Positions 7,203 to 15,167 of a stretch of 42,376 nt of DNA are shown here, piece after piece. The stretch comes from an uncultured Senegalimassilia sp. GTDB lineage: Bacteria > Actinomycetota > Coriobacteriia > Coriobacteriales > Eggerthellaceae. Below the pieces are notes generated by a model that did not search any database, was not told the origin of the DNA, and saw only the letters and a list, made by a program, of their open reading frames with translations. The DNA is taken from assembly GCF_902464545.1 (NCBI RefSeq), contig NZ_CABQJR010000023.1:1-42376 (forward strand), read 5' to 3'. How positions within the stretch are numbered: the first letter of the stretch is position 1; each line of letters begins with the position of its first letter. A program made the position numbers and the translations under genes.

Positions 7203-9083
7203 CTACCGGCTTTCCCCGGTTGTGGCCAGGTCGATGAGCTCTTGGTGCGAATGGACCCCCAGTTTAGAGTAGATGTGCTTGATATGGCTCTTCGCCGTGT
7301 TGCGGCTGATGATCAGGTGGTCCATGATGTAGCGGCCGTTGCGCCCGTGGGCGAGCAAGCCGAACACCTCGCGCTCGCGTGCGGTCAGGCCGAACTCGTC
7401 GCTTAGGCGCGCGCAGTTCTCGTCAAGCTGGTTGGAGGCAGGCGCTGCGGCGAGGGCTTCGCGGGCGGATTCGTTCTCGATGCCCTTGCCTGCCGTGTCA
7501 CCGTCCGCGGTAGCCGTGCGCTTCTCGCCCTGGCCGCACGCGGCAGACGCTTCCCCGGAAGCGTTCGGCGTTGTCCCGGCGGCTCCGCCCATAGCTGCAC
7601 CAGATTCGGCATATGCTCCGTGGCCATGCCCCTGAACAGGGGATTCCTTGCAGGCCGATCGTCCGGGCTCGTGCCGGTCCGCCCGCTCTGCCTTGCTGCC
7701 CGCTGTCATTGTAGCGGCAAATGCCGCTACATCGTCCGTCGTCGCATCGGCCGGCATCTCCCCGTCGCCCGTCGCCGCGCGCACGGCATCCCCGGCGTGC
7801 TCGAAGCCGCCTTCGACACCCGCAGCCGGCGTCTTTCCGCGGCTGACCAGGGACCCTCCAGCAGGTTCGCCTTGCTCTCCGGAGCTGGGATGGCTGACCG
7901 CTGTGACCGACTCAATGGCATCGGTGAAGCTGAAGGAGCGGAAGCCGCACCACAGAAACGCGAAGAACGCGAACACCATGCTTAAGGCGAATCCGGTTGC
8001 CACGAAGAAATCGGTGTGCACGAAATCATTGGTGATATGGCCGGAAACGGCCCCGATCAGCGTGCCGATGCTGCTCATCATCTGCATCGCGCCCGCGGAA
8101 ACCAGGTAGCCGTACACGTTGCGGCGTCCGATGGCCGCGATGACGGTCCAGGCAAGCACGTCGAAGCACTGCTCCCCGAAACGCAGCAGCGTGCCCGATG
8201 TGTTCGCGAATGTTCCGTTAAACGACAACGGTGTTGTCAAAAAACCTGCCATGACGATAAGCACCGAAAGAGTGAACAGCACGTCTTCGCGCTTATTTCC
8301 CCAGCTTAGCAGCAGGAAAAGAAGCAAAAGAGCCAAAAGCGGCGTGTTCGCCAGCAGCGTCGGCGGGGCGCTGGCGACTTCGTTGAACGTCAAGGCGAAT
8401 CCCGAAGCTGCCGAGAACAGCAGGATGCAAACGAAGACGCCATGGAATAGCGGGAGGAACGCGGCGGGGTCGGTCAGCTTCAGGTCGTCGACCGAATCGC
8501 CGGCGCTGGTGATGTCGAGCACACGGCTTGCGGGTTTCGCAGCCCAAGCCGCCACGATGATTTGCACGGCCCCAAGCAGCAGGATGGCGTTCAGCGGCGT
8601 GCCAACGGCGCCCCTGAGCAGGTCAAGCACGCTGAAGATGAACAAACCCAATGCTATGGCGAAGCTGACCTGCTTACCGGATTCAAGCTGGAACAGGCAT
8701 AATGCGAACAAACATAGGGTCAGGGCCCTTCCGGCGGATCGACAGAAGATGCCAAGCGAAAGCAGCGTGATGCTGTGGGCGCTCAGCCCTGCGGCCACGC
8801 ACGCCATGGCGGCAAACGTGAACGCGCAAGCCAGCGCTACGAGCACGGGTGCGCGGACGATCCGGGGTTTTCGGTACGCGATTGCGGTTACCGCTAGGAA
8901 GGTTGCCGTGGTCACAAGCGTGGATATCTCCCTGATCCATCCGTCGGCAGAGGCGACCAAGGGGTAAAGGTACCCGTTGGTCATCGAGCCCACCAGCTTT
9001 ATAGCGGCGTATGCGAATGCGCACGCAAGCATGCCCGGCGTGAAGATGGACGAGATATCATCTTTGGTGGATGCGATGCGCAT
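7203..9083 (-). CDS. LuxR-family regulator with multi-spanning membrane N-terminus
   Basis: A 626-residue protein in three parts. Residues 1 to about 395 are a series of hydrophobic helices, about twelve, like a transporter-type sensor domain. Residues about 400-550 are a low-complexity Ala/Gly/Thr/Asp-rich linker. The last 65 or so residues are a LuxR helix-turn-helix (FGLTAREREVFGLLAHGRN, then ISRNTAKSHIKHIYSKLGVH). Such one-component membrane regulators are common in Eggerthellaceae next to reductase genes and probably sense the reductase substrate; that role is inference. AAGGAG precedes the ATG. The gene lies between the cytochrome and flavoenzyme genes, whose promoters share a dyad that is its most likely target. 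Confidence 0.88.
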   Translation of the reverse strand: MRIASTKDDISSIFTPGMLACAFAYAAIKLVGSMTNGYLYPLVASADGWIREISTLVTTATFLAVTAIAYRKPRIVRAPVLVALACAFTFAAMACVAAGLSAHSITLLSLGIFCRSAGRALTLCLFALCLFQLESGKQVSFAIALGLFIFSVLDLLRGAVGTPLNAILLLGAVQIIVAAWAAKPASRVLDITSAGDSVDDLKLTDPAAFLPLFHGVFVCILLFSAASGFALTFNEVASAPPTLLANTPLLALLLLFLLLSWGNKREDVLFTLSVLIVMAGFLTTPLSFNGTFANTSGTLLRFGEQCFDVLAWTVIAAIGRRNVYGYLVSAGAMQMMSSIGTLIGAVSGHITNDFVHTDFFVATGFALSMVFAFFAFLWCGFRSFSFTDAIESVTAVSHPSSGEQGEPAGGSLVSRGKTPAAGVEGGFEHAGDAVRAATGDGEMPADATTDDVAAFAATMTAGSKAERADRHEPGRSACKESPVQGHGHGAYAESGAAMGGAAGTTPNASGEASAACGQGEKRTATADGDTAGKGIENESAREALAAAPASNQLDENCARLSDEFGLTAREREVFGLLAHGRNGRYIMDHLIISRNTAKSHIKHIYSKLGVHSHQELIDLATTGESR

Positions 9084-9112
9084 GGGGCTCCTTCCTGCTT
9101 ACGGTTTCGTGC

Positions 9113-9140
9113 ATTATACTCGCTTCACGCTATCGGTGAA
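9113..9140 (-). promoter_or_regulatory. Promoter and possible operator of the first LuxR gene
   Basis: The minus strand has -10 TATAAT (9113-9118) and, 17 bases upstream, a TTTCAC-like -35 that overlaps the inverted repeat TTCAC-N7-GTGAA (9124-9140). A repeat on the -35 box suggests autoregulation. It differs from the CCCC/GGGG dyads nearby. Confidence 0.5.
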
Positions 9141-9182
9141 ACCGAAGCAACCCTTCTCTCATCTGGGCAAACGTAAAGTTTC

Positions 9183-9196
9183 ACCCTATTGGGGTG
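9183..9196 (+). promoter_or_regulatory. Upstream dyad related to the promoter-proximal sites
   Basis: ACCCTATTGGGGTG resembles the dyads at 6966-6979 (minus) and 9266-9279 in the CCC-N4-GGGGTG pattern. Its centre is about 125 bases before the predicted flavoenzyme transcription start, so it could be a second, distal regulator site. Confidence 0.4.
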
Positions 9197-9265
9197 GCAA
9201 ACAGGGCGCAAAACCCCTCTTTCTCATTTCGCTCCCCTTCGCAAGCTTCATCCTCTCGAAGGATG

Positions 9266-9308
9266 CCCCATGTGGGGTGGTGACGCTTCCGCGCCTTCTT
9301 CGTATGCT
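9266..9308 (+). promoter_or_regulatory. Flavoenzyme promoter with abutting regulator dyad
   Basis: Dyad CCCCATGTGGGGTG (9266-9279) is followed without a gap by -35 GTGACG (9280-9285), a 17-base spacer and -10 TATGCT (9303-9308). Spacing and orientation match the cytochrome promoter at 6937-6979 exactly. The predicted start near 9315 leaves a leader of about 77 bases. Confidence 0.6.
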
Positions 9309-9391
9309 GCGGCTCAGCGTATTGCTAAAAGCCCGATCCGATTCGAACCCGTCGAGCGAGAACCATACGCATACACAATGGAGGGAATAGC

Positions 9392-11128
9392 ATGAACGAA
9401 CAGACTCGTGGGCTCAGCCGCCGCAGCTTCCTGACCGGTGCCGCCGGCATGGGCGCCCTGGCCGCATTGGGCTTGACCGGTTGCGCCGCGCCGAAGAACG
9501 CTGCTGAGCGCGCTGCCGATGTGGCCGCCATCAAGAACGGCAACGCCTCCGCCGGCGCTTCCGGCGTCGATTGGCTGGGCACCGCCCCGGAAATCGCCTC
9601 CGGTGACATCAATGAAACCGTCGAAACCGACGTGCTGGTCGTCGGCGCGGGCATGTCCGGCATCATGGCCGGTGCCACGCTGGCCGAGCTGGGCGCGAAC
9701 TTCGTGATCGTGGAGAAGGGCGCTGAGTCCGCCGCCACTCATTACGACATCGGCGCCATCCATTCGCGCTGGCAGAAGGAGCAGGACCTCGACTTCGACG
9801 AGAGCCGTTGGATCAACGAGCATGCGCGTTACGCGTCCTTCAAAAACGACCAGTCCGTCCTGCGCACGTGGATCGAGAACTCCGGTGCCACCGTCGAGTG
9901 GATCGCCGACACGTACACGAAGCATTTCGGCCAGGAGTCCAAGGTCGTCGTAGACACCGAGAACGATAACGCCGGCGGCACTTCCTACTTCATCCCGCCC
10001 GAGTGCCATCACGTGTCCAACCCTGGCTTCGTGAACGAGCGCGGCCAGACCGAGCATGTCAAGGCCATGACGAAGGTCATCGAGGACGACGGCGGTCAGG
10101 TGTTGTACAGCCACGACCTGGTGAAGCTGGTGCAGGACGGCGACGGTGCCGTGACGGGCGCCATCTTCAAGGTGGAGAACGGGTACAAGCAGGTCAACGC
10201 GAAGAAGGGCGTTATCCTGGCTTGCGGCGGCTATGCTGCGAACGCCGACATGCTGCAGGCTCGCGACCCCGAGGCCGTGCGCTGCATCACGTCGCTGAAC
10301 TACAACACGAACAACACCGGCGCCGGCATCAAGGCGGCGCTTTGGGCGGGCGCTGATATGGACGGTGTGGGCGCAACCATGGTGTTCGACCGTGGCATCG
10401 TCAAGCCCGGTCAGGACGCCGGCATGGACGAGTCTGGCAATTGGGCGACCAACGGCCAGTTCAACCTTGGCTCCCAGCCGTTCCTGAAGGTGGACCGCAA
10501 CGGCGAGCGCATCGCCAACGAGTCCGCGAACTACGACGCCATCCCCTTCGCCGCCGCTTCGCATCCCGGCGGCGTGTGGTGTCAGGTGTTCGACGTGAAC
10601 GCTCCCGCTGACGTGCAGATCTTCAAGACCCAGGGCTGCTCGGCGAACACGTGGAAGAGCGCCCTGAAGGACAAGACCGTCGACGAGGCGTACAAAAAGC
10701 AGCTGGACGGCGGCCTGATGATGAAGGCCGACACGCTTGAGGAGCTTGCGGGCAAGCTCGGCTTCGAAGGCGATGCCAAGGAGCAGTTCCTGAAGACCGT
10801 CGAGAACTACAACGCCATGTACGATGCGGGCGCCGATACGCAGTTCGGCAAGGAGGCTTATCGCCTGTCCGCTATTCGCCAGGCGCCATTCTATGGCGCG
10901 TGGTATGGCGGTTCGCTGCTGACCACCATCGACGGCCTGCGTATCAACAAGCATTGCCAGGTCGTCGATAAGAGCCGCAAGCCGATCAAGGGCCTGTACG
11001 CCGTGGGCACCTGCTCCGGCAGCTACTATGCCGGCAACTACCCGGTGTACCTGGTGGGCAACTGCCTGGGCCGTCAGGTCACGTTCGGCCGCTATGCCGC
11101 CCGCCATGCGGCCGGCGACATCGCGTAA
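9392..11128 (+). CDS. Tat-exported fumarate-reductase-like FAD flavoenzyme
   Basis: Likely terminal reductase for an organic acceptor, acting outside the membrane. Residues 7-31 are a twin-arginine signal (SRRSFLTG) ending in the lipobox-like LTGC, so Cys31 may be lipidated. The FAD-binding motif VVGAGMSG is at about 83-90 and the ribose-binding EKG at 108-110. The C-terminal GNCLGRQVTFGRYAARHAA is the closing FAD segment of the FrdA/flavocytochrome-c family. Length is 578; no FMN-binding or cytochrome domain is fused, so electrons must come from a partner, probably the pentahaem cytochrome at 6157-6858. GGAGG precedes the start. The substrate is unknown; family relatives reduce fumarate, urocanate, cinnamates and other enoates. 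Confidence 0.9.
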   Translation: MNEQTRGLSRRSFLTGAAGMGALAALGLTGCAAPKNAAERAADVAAIKNGNASAGASGVDWLGTAPEIASGDINETVETDVLVVGAGMSGIMAGATLAELGANFVIVEKGAESAATHYDIGAIHSRWQKEQDLDFDESRWINEHARYASFKNDQSVLRTWIENSGATVEWIADTYTKHFGQESKVVVDTENDNAGGTSYFIPPECHHVSNPGFVNERGQTEHVKAMTKVIEDDGGQVLYSHDLVKLVQDGDGAVTGAIFKVENGYKQVNAKKGVILACGGYAANADMLQARDPEAVRCITSLNYNTNNTGAGIKAALWAGADMDGVGATMVFDRGIVKPGQDAGMDESGNWATNGQFNLGSQPFLKVDRNGERIANESANYDAIPFAAASHPGGVWCQVFDVNAPADVQIFKTQGCSANTWKSALKDKTVDEAYKKQLDGGLMMKADTLEELAGKLGFEGDAKEQFLKTVENYNAMYDAGADTQFGKEAYRLSAIRQAPFYGAWYGGSLLTTIDGLRINKHCQVVDKSRKPIKGLYAVGTCSGSYYAGNYPVYLVGNCLGRQVTFGRYAARHAAGDIA

Positions 11129-11259
11129 AGGCCGCTTGTTACGGCGGGGCGCTGGCGGCAGCGTGCGTCGGCGAGGCCCCGGAGGCCGGTGACGCGGGTT
11201 CCGGGCGCCCTCCTTGAGGGGCGTCGGCATCGGCGCTGTGGGTGCCGACGGCGACCGGA

Positions 11260-11282
11260 GCAGCGGGCGCCGCGCCCGCTGC
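11260..11282. terminator. GC-rich hairpin between convergent genes
   Basis: A 9-bp stem (GCAGCGGGC/GCCCGCTGC) ends two bases before the trmO stop codon. There is no T-run, so a terminator role for either gene is only possible. Confidence 0.35.
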
Positions 11283-11284
11283 CG

Positions 11285-12037
11285 TTAGCTCACGCACACC
11301 ACGTGCAGGACGTCGCCGTCCACGGTGAAGGCGACGTCCAGGCCCGCGTAGGCCAGGTGGTAGACGCGAGTCGGCTCGTGCTTGCTGCCGGCGCGCCGAG
11401 GGTCCTGGCGCAGCACCTCCGTCAGGCCAGGCAGCTTGCCGGCGGGCACTTCGGCCTGCAGCTGTTCGGGAAAGTCCACGTCAAGCTCGTGCCAGGGCGC
11501 GTCCTCGATCCACCCGCCGCAAGCGTCGGGGTGGCAGTCGGCGAAGGGGATGTAGGGCTTGATGTCGTAGATGGGCGTGCCGTCGCGCAGGTCCGCGCCC
11601 AGCACGTGGATGATGGGGCCGGCGTCCGTGAGCTCCACGCGGTCGAGTTTCACGCACGTCAGCCCGATGGGGTTCGGGCGGAACGGGCTGCGTGTGGCGA
11701 ACACGCCTACGCGCTCGGCACCGCCCAGCCGCGGCGGCCGCACGGTAGGCGACCAGCGCGCGGGCTTGGGGGAGGCGGCGGGTGCGTGCCTGCTCGCTGC
11801 CGCCGCGGCGGCAGCTCGCGTGCCGGCGACGTCGGCGGCGCCTCCGCCGGGTTCGCCGTTCTCGAAACGCCAGAGCAGCCACAGGTGCGAGAAGCTGTCG
11901 ATTCCGGCAACGGCGCTGTTCAGCGCGTATTCCGGCTCGAACACGATGCGCCCCTGCAGATGCGGGGCAAGGAAGCTGTTGCGGGGGATGCCGAACTTCT
12001 GCGGCAAATCGGTATGTATGTGAGCGATAGGTTTCAT
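11285..12037 (-). CDS. trmO: tRNA (t6A37-N6)-methyltransferase TrmO
   Basis: SAM-dependent enzyme that methylates N6-threonylcarbamoyladenosine at position 37 of certain tRNAs. The start MKPIAHIHTD at 12037 is preferred because it matches the family N-terminus; the longer frame adds an unrelated Arg-rich tail. FSHLWLLWRF and, further on, WSPTVRPPRLGG and VFATRSPFRPNPIGL are the conserved TrmO/TsaA blocks. Between them sits an insertion of about 35 residues rich in Ala and Gly that normal TrmO lacks. The C-terminal part (residues about 175-250) carries the usual extra domain. The product is 250 residues. The gene converges with the flavoenzyme. Confidence 0.9.
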   Translation of the reverse strand: MKPIAHIHTDLPQKFGIPRNSFLAPHLQGRIVFEPEYALNSAVAGIDSFSHLWLLWRFENGEPGGGAADVAGTRAAAAAAASRHAPAASPKPARWSPTVRPPRLGGAERVGVFATRSPFRPNPIGLTCVKLDRVELTDAGPIIHVLGADLRDGTPIYDIKPYIPFADCHPDACGGWIEDAPWHELDVDFPEQLQAEVPAGKLPGLTEVLRQDPRRAGSKHEPTRVYHLAYAGLDVAFTVDGDVLHVVCVS

Positions 12038-12182
12038 GCGCGCTATTGTATCGCGGCGCGCTGCGCCCAGCCGCGCCGCTCGCCGAAGGTTCTGCGGCAT
12101 TTGCGTTGGAATCCGCTGGCATTTACTACTATGAAAGTATCAAATGCGGCGTCTGACGCCGTGCTCGGCGAAGGAGGCTTTC

Positions 12183-12662
12183 ATGGCGGATTCGAAGCGG
12201 CTGTTGGCGGATGCGCTCACGGGCCTGATGGAATGCAAGCCGCTCGACCAGGTGCGCGTCGCCGAGATCGCCGCCGCGGCCGGCGTGAGCAAGCAGACCT
12301 TCTATCACCACTTCTCCGACAAGTATCACCTGATGGAGTACTGTTTCCGCGACATGTTCGCCGCCCCTTTCGAGCGGATGGGGACGCTTGCGCCCTTCGA
12401 CGAGTGCTACATCGAGTTCCTCCAGCTGTGCCATGAGCGCAAGACGTTTTTGCGCAACGCCTTCACCTCCCAGGACGTGAACAGCCTGTATCGCGTGATG
12501 CACCACGCGCTGCGCGACGCGTTCGGCGCCCGCGTGCGCGTGCACGGCGTGCTCGATGAGGGGGAAACGGGGTTTTGCCTGGACTTCTTCTCGAAAGGCT
12601 GCGCAGGCTGTACGCGCCATTGGTTCGACCAAGGTATGGATTCAACGACGTCGAGCTGGTAG
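12183..12662 (+). CDS. TetR/AcrR-family regulator, C-terminus probably frameshifted
   Basis: Transcription factor with an N-terminal helix-turn-helix (VRVAEIAAAAGVSKQTFYHH, about residues 25-44). The start follows GAAGGAGG. The frame as read ends WFDQGMDSTTSSW at 12662. In another frame the DNA continues FNDVELVGLIRQCIPVGAAG and stops at 12713, a much more typical TetR C-terminus. Restoring one T at about 12635 (GGTATGG to GGTTATGG) joins the two as WFDQGYGFNDVEL. The gene is therefore either slightly truncated in fact or carries a sequencing error; the intact product would be about 177 residues. The target is unknown; it faces the flavoenzyme/cytochrome operon downstream. Confidence 0.85.
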   Translation: MADSKRLLADALTGLMECKPLDQVRVAEIAAAAGVSKQTFYHHFSDKYHLMEYCFRDMFAAPFERMGTLAPFDECYIEFLQLCHERKTFLRNAFTSQDVNSLYRVMHHALRDAFGARVRVHGVLDEGETGFCLDFFSKGCAGCTRHWFDQGMDSTTSSW

Positions 12663-12725
12663 GCCTCATCCGCCAGTGCATCCCCGTAGGGGCCGCAGGG
12701 TTTTTCGAGTAGCTGGCTGCTAGGG

Positions 12726-12813
12726 GCGTGAACAGGGGACGGAGGTGTGTTCACGCTAGTCTTTTGGGAGCGCGGCGCATCGCCGTGAACACACCTCCGT
12801 CCCCTGTTCACGC
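12726..12813 (+). repeat. Palindromic element, family I, copy 1
   Basis: Perfect 30-bp inverted arms (12726-12755 and 12784-12813) around a 28-nt loop containing TTTTGGGAGCGCGGCGCATC. Each arm has CGTGAACA at one end and TGTTCACG at the other, so each could also fold alone. The loop is asymmetric and gives the element an orientation (+ here). Confidence 0.9.
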
Positions 12814-12873
12814 GCACAGCCCATTTGCATGCGTTGTGTCGGGAGTTCCTAGGGCGTAGTTGCCGCTACAGTT

Positions 12874-13048
12874 CGACTTCTGGGCTGTTTTGCAGGTTTT
12901 GGCCCTTGTTTTCGCCTTGAAATCTCACTTCTGGGCGGTTATCGCGCGTCATTTTCGCGTTCGTCAAATAAGCCGCAAGAAAACCCCTGGTCAGGAAAAT
13001 CCCAATGATGCGCTTATGATTTCGCGGCCTGCAAAACCGCCCAGAAGT
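12874..13048 (+). repeat. Long inverted-repeat element, family II, copy B
   Basis: The left motif CTTCTGGGCTGTTTTGCAGG (12877-12896) matches the complement of 13029-13048 with one mismatch. A second motif in left-end orientation starts at about 12928 (CACTTCTGGGCGGTT). This mirrors copy A at 1011-1178 in reverse orientation. It begins about 60 bases after family I copy 1. Confidence 0.75.
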
Positions 13049-13129
13049 AACGGGGTCGTGGTAGACGGGGGCGTGAACACGCCCTCAGCACGAAATCACG
13101 TGGTGAACAAGTTGACGAATCGCGTAAAA

Positions 13130-13196
13130 CGTAAAGTACACCCTTTACAAAACACTGTTTGGGTCCATTCCTCCCACAATTCACGCTCCCTATAAT
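13130..13196 (+). promoter_or_regulatory. Promoter region of the flavoenzyme/cytochrome operon
   Basis: TATAAT (13191-13196) is a perfect -10 box with no recognisable -35, which suggests activation. The dyad GTAAAG-N6-CTTTAC (13130-13147) is centred about 65 bases before the expected transcription start. No regulator of the LuxR membrane type is adjacent; the TetR gene upstream is a candidate. Confidence 0.5.
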
Positions 13197-13373
13197 CCTC
13201 CTCGTAGGGTCGAGCGCGCATAGGGCGTTTGCTCGAGGCGCCCGCGAGGTTTAGCGCTTTCGCCGGGGCGCACGTTGCCTGCCTGCTCCGAAGGGGGCTG
13301 CGAACCGCCGCGCTGAATCGCGTCGGCGACGCGGCAAAGCAGCAGGCGGGCGCAAGCAAGAGGAAGGAACAAC

Positions 13374-15158
13374 ATGGACAAATCCGGAATCAGCCGTCGT
13401 AGCTTTCTGACCGGCGCCGCCGCCATCAGCGCGGCGCTTGCCGGCGCGGGCCTGACGGGCTGCGCTCCGAAGGTGGTCGGCGTAGCGGGCGGCGCCGCAG
13501 GCGCAGCCGGCTCGGGCAGCGGCCAGACGATGGGCTTCGACGGCACGGGCACCATGCCGTGGCTCGGTGAGGCGCCGTCCATCTCCGACAGCGACGTGGC
13601 CGAGACGCTTGACGCAGACGTTGTGGTCGTAGGCCTTGGCTGCGCGGGCGTCCCCGCAACGCGCGCGGCCGCCGAAGCCGGCGCGAAAGTCATCGCTATC
13701 GAAGCGTCCGCCCAGCTCAACAGCGTGGCCAGCGACATGGCCATCCTGGGCGGCGAGACCATGGCCAAGTGGGAGCGCGGCGACGGCTTCCTGGACAAGC
13801 ACATGGTGATCAACATGCACATGGAGGAGGGCAGCCACCACTCCAACTTCGGCATCATCAGCCGTTATTGCGACGAGTCGGGCAAGGCGTTCGACTGGTT
13901 CGTCAAGGGGTGCCCGGACATGTACATCGCGTCCGAAAGCTATGAGGAGGTCCCCGAGGCCAACCGCGCCCACTATCTGTTCCCGTACTTCTATCCCATG
14001 CTGGAGACGTACGACTACACGAAAGAGGACATGCCGTGCTACCCCACGTCCGTGGGCTTCTCCAGCCTGGCCACGGCCATGGCCGACAACCTCAAGCGCG
14101 CCCAGGAGGCCGGCGCCGAGGTTCGCTACAACACGAAGGGCGTGAAGCTCATCACGGCCGATGACGGCAGCATCGCGGGCATCTACGCGCAGGACACCAG
14201 CGCGGGCAAGTACCTGAAGATTAACGCGAAAAGCGTCATCCTGGCCACGGGCGACTACCTGGCCAACGAGGACATGATGAAGTACTTCGCCCCCGCGTGC
14301 GTCGAGAACGGCAACCAGATCCTGTCGCTGGACCTGGACGCGCAGGGCAATTACACCAACGTCGGCGACGGCCACAAGATGGGCGTGTGGGCCGGTGCGG
14401 CGGTGGAGCAGTGGCATGCGCCGATGATTCACCACATGGGCGGCGGTGCCGGCTCCGACGGCCGCGGCGTCATCGGCAACAACGGCTTTCTGTGGCTCAA
14501 CCTGCGCGGCAAGCGCTTCATGAACGAGGATGTGCCTGGTCAGCAGCTCGAGAACCAGGTGGAGCTGCAGCCGCAGCGCACGGCCTACCAGTTCTTCGAC
14601 AGCTCCTGGCCCGAGCAGCTCAAGTACTTCCCGGCCGCTCACGGCATCGCCTGCATCTACAAGGACGAGGCGATGCCCGACTGGACGCCGGCGGGCCTGA
14701 GGATCAACGTGCGCTGCCCGGCCGATATCGAGGCCGCCGTCGCCGAGGGCCGCTGCCTGAAGGCCGACACCCTCGATGAGCTGCTGGCGAAGATCGACGG
14801 CATGAACGCCCAGGTGGCGAAGGAGTCCATCGAGCGCTACAACCAGCTGGCGAAGGCCGGCTCCGACGACGATTTCGGCAAGAGCAGCCAGCGTCTGTTC
14901 GCCCTGGAGAACGGGCCGTTTTACGCCGCCGAGTGCGGCGTGGCGCTCACGCTGGCGAATCTGGGCGGCCTGGAGTCCGACAGCGACTGCCACGTGTACA
15001 ACACCGAGCGCGAGGTAATCTCTGGCCTGTACGTGGCCGGCGCCCCGCAGGGCGGCCGCTTCAACGTGCAGTACCCCATCTCGCTCAAGGGCCTGTCCGC
15101 CGGCATGTGCATGGTGTTCGGCAAGATCGCCGGCGAGAACGCCGCGGCGGGCAAGTAG
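13374..15158 (+). CDS. Tat-exported FAD-dependent reductase paired with a cytochrome
   Basis: A 594-residue flavoenzyme of the FrdA/flavocytochrome-c superfamily, paralogous to the 9392 product. Twin-arginine signal SRRSFLTG at residues 7-14, lipobox-like LTGC ending at Cys30, then a Gly/Ala linker. The FAD motif VVVVGLGCAGV is at about 83-93, and GKRFMNED in the middle is the usual active-site region start. The C-terminal FGKIAGENAA is the family ending. The cytochrome gene follows after nine bases, so both are co-translated and should form a membrane-linked reductase. The pairing resembles the Eggerthella cardiac-glycoside reductase arrangement (Cgr1 cytochrome, Cgr2 flavoenzyme), but identity with that enzyme is not claimed. 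The substrate is unknown. Confidence 0.9.
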   Translation: MDKSGISRRSFLTGAAAISAALAGAGLTGCAPKVVGVAGGAAGAAGSGSGQTMGFDGTGTMPWLGEAPSISDSDVAETLDADVVVVGLGCAGVPATRAAAEAGAKVIAIEASAQLNSVASDMAILGGETMAKWERGDGFLDKHMVINMHMEEGSHHSNFGIISRYCDESGKAFDWFVKGCPDMYIASESYEEVPEANRAHYLFPYFYPMLETYDYTKEDMPCYPTSVGFSSLATAMADNLKRAQEAGAEVRYNTKGVKLITADDGSIAGIYAQDTSAGKYLKINAKSVILATGDYLANEDMMKYFAPACVENGNQILSLDLDAQGNYTNVGDGHKMGVWAGAAVEQWHAPMIHHMGGGAGSDGRGVIGNNGFLWLNLRGKRFMNEDVPGQQLENQVELQPQRTAYQFFDSSWPEQLKYFPAAHGIACIYKDEAMPDWTPAGLRINVRCPADIEAAVAEGRCLKADTLDELLAKIDGMNAQVAKESIERYNQLAKAGSDDDFGKSSQRLFALENGPFYAAECGVALTLANLGGLESDSDCHVYNTEREVISGLYVAGAPQGGRFNVQYPISLKGLSAGMCMVFGKIAGENAAAGK

Positions 15159-15167
15159 GAGGCTGCC

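Noticed and set aside
12726..12813. Palindromic copies as transcription terminators
   Set aside because: They lack T-runs, copy 2 follows a proper terminator, and several sit inside apparent operons; a repeat-element origin explains them better.
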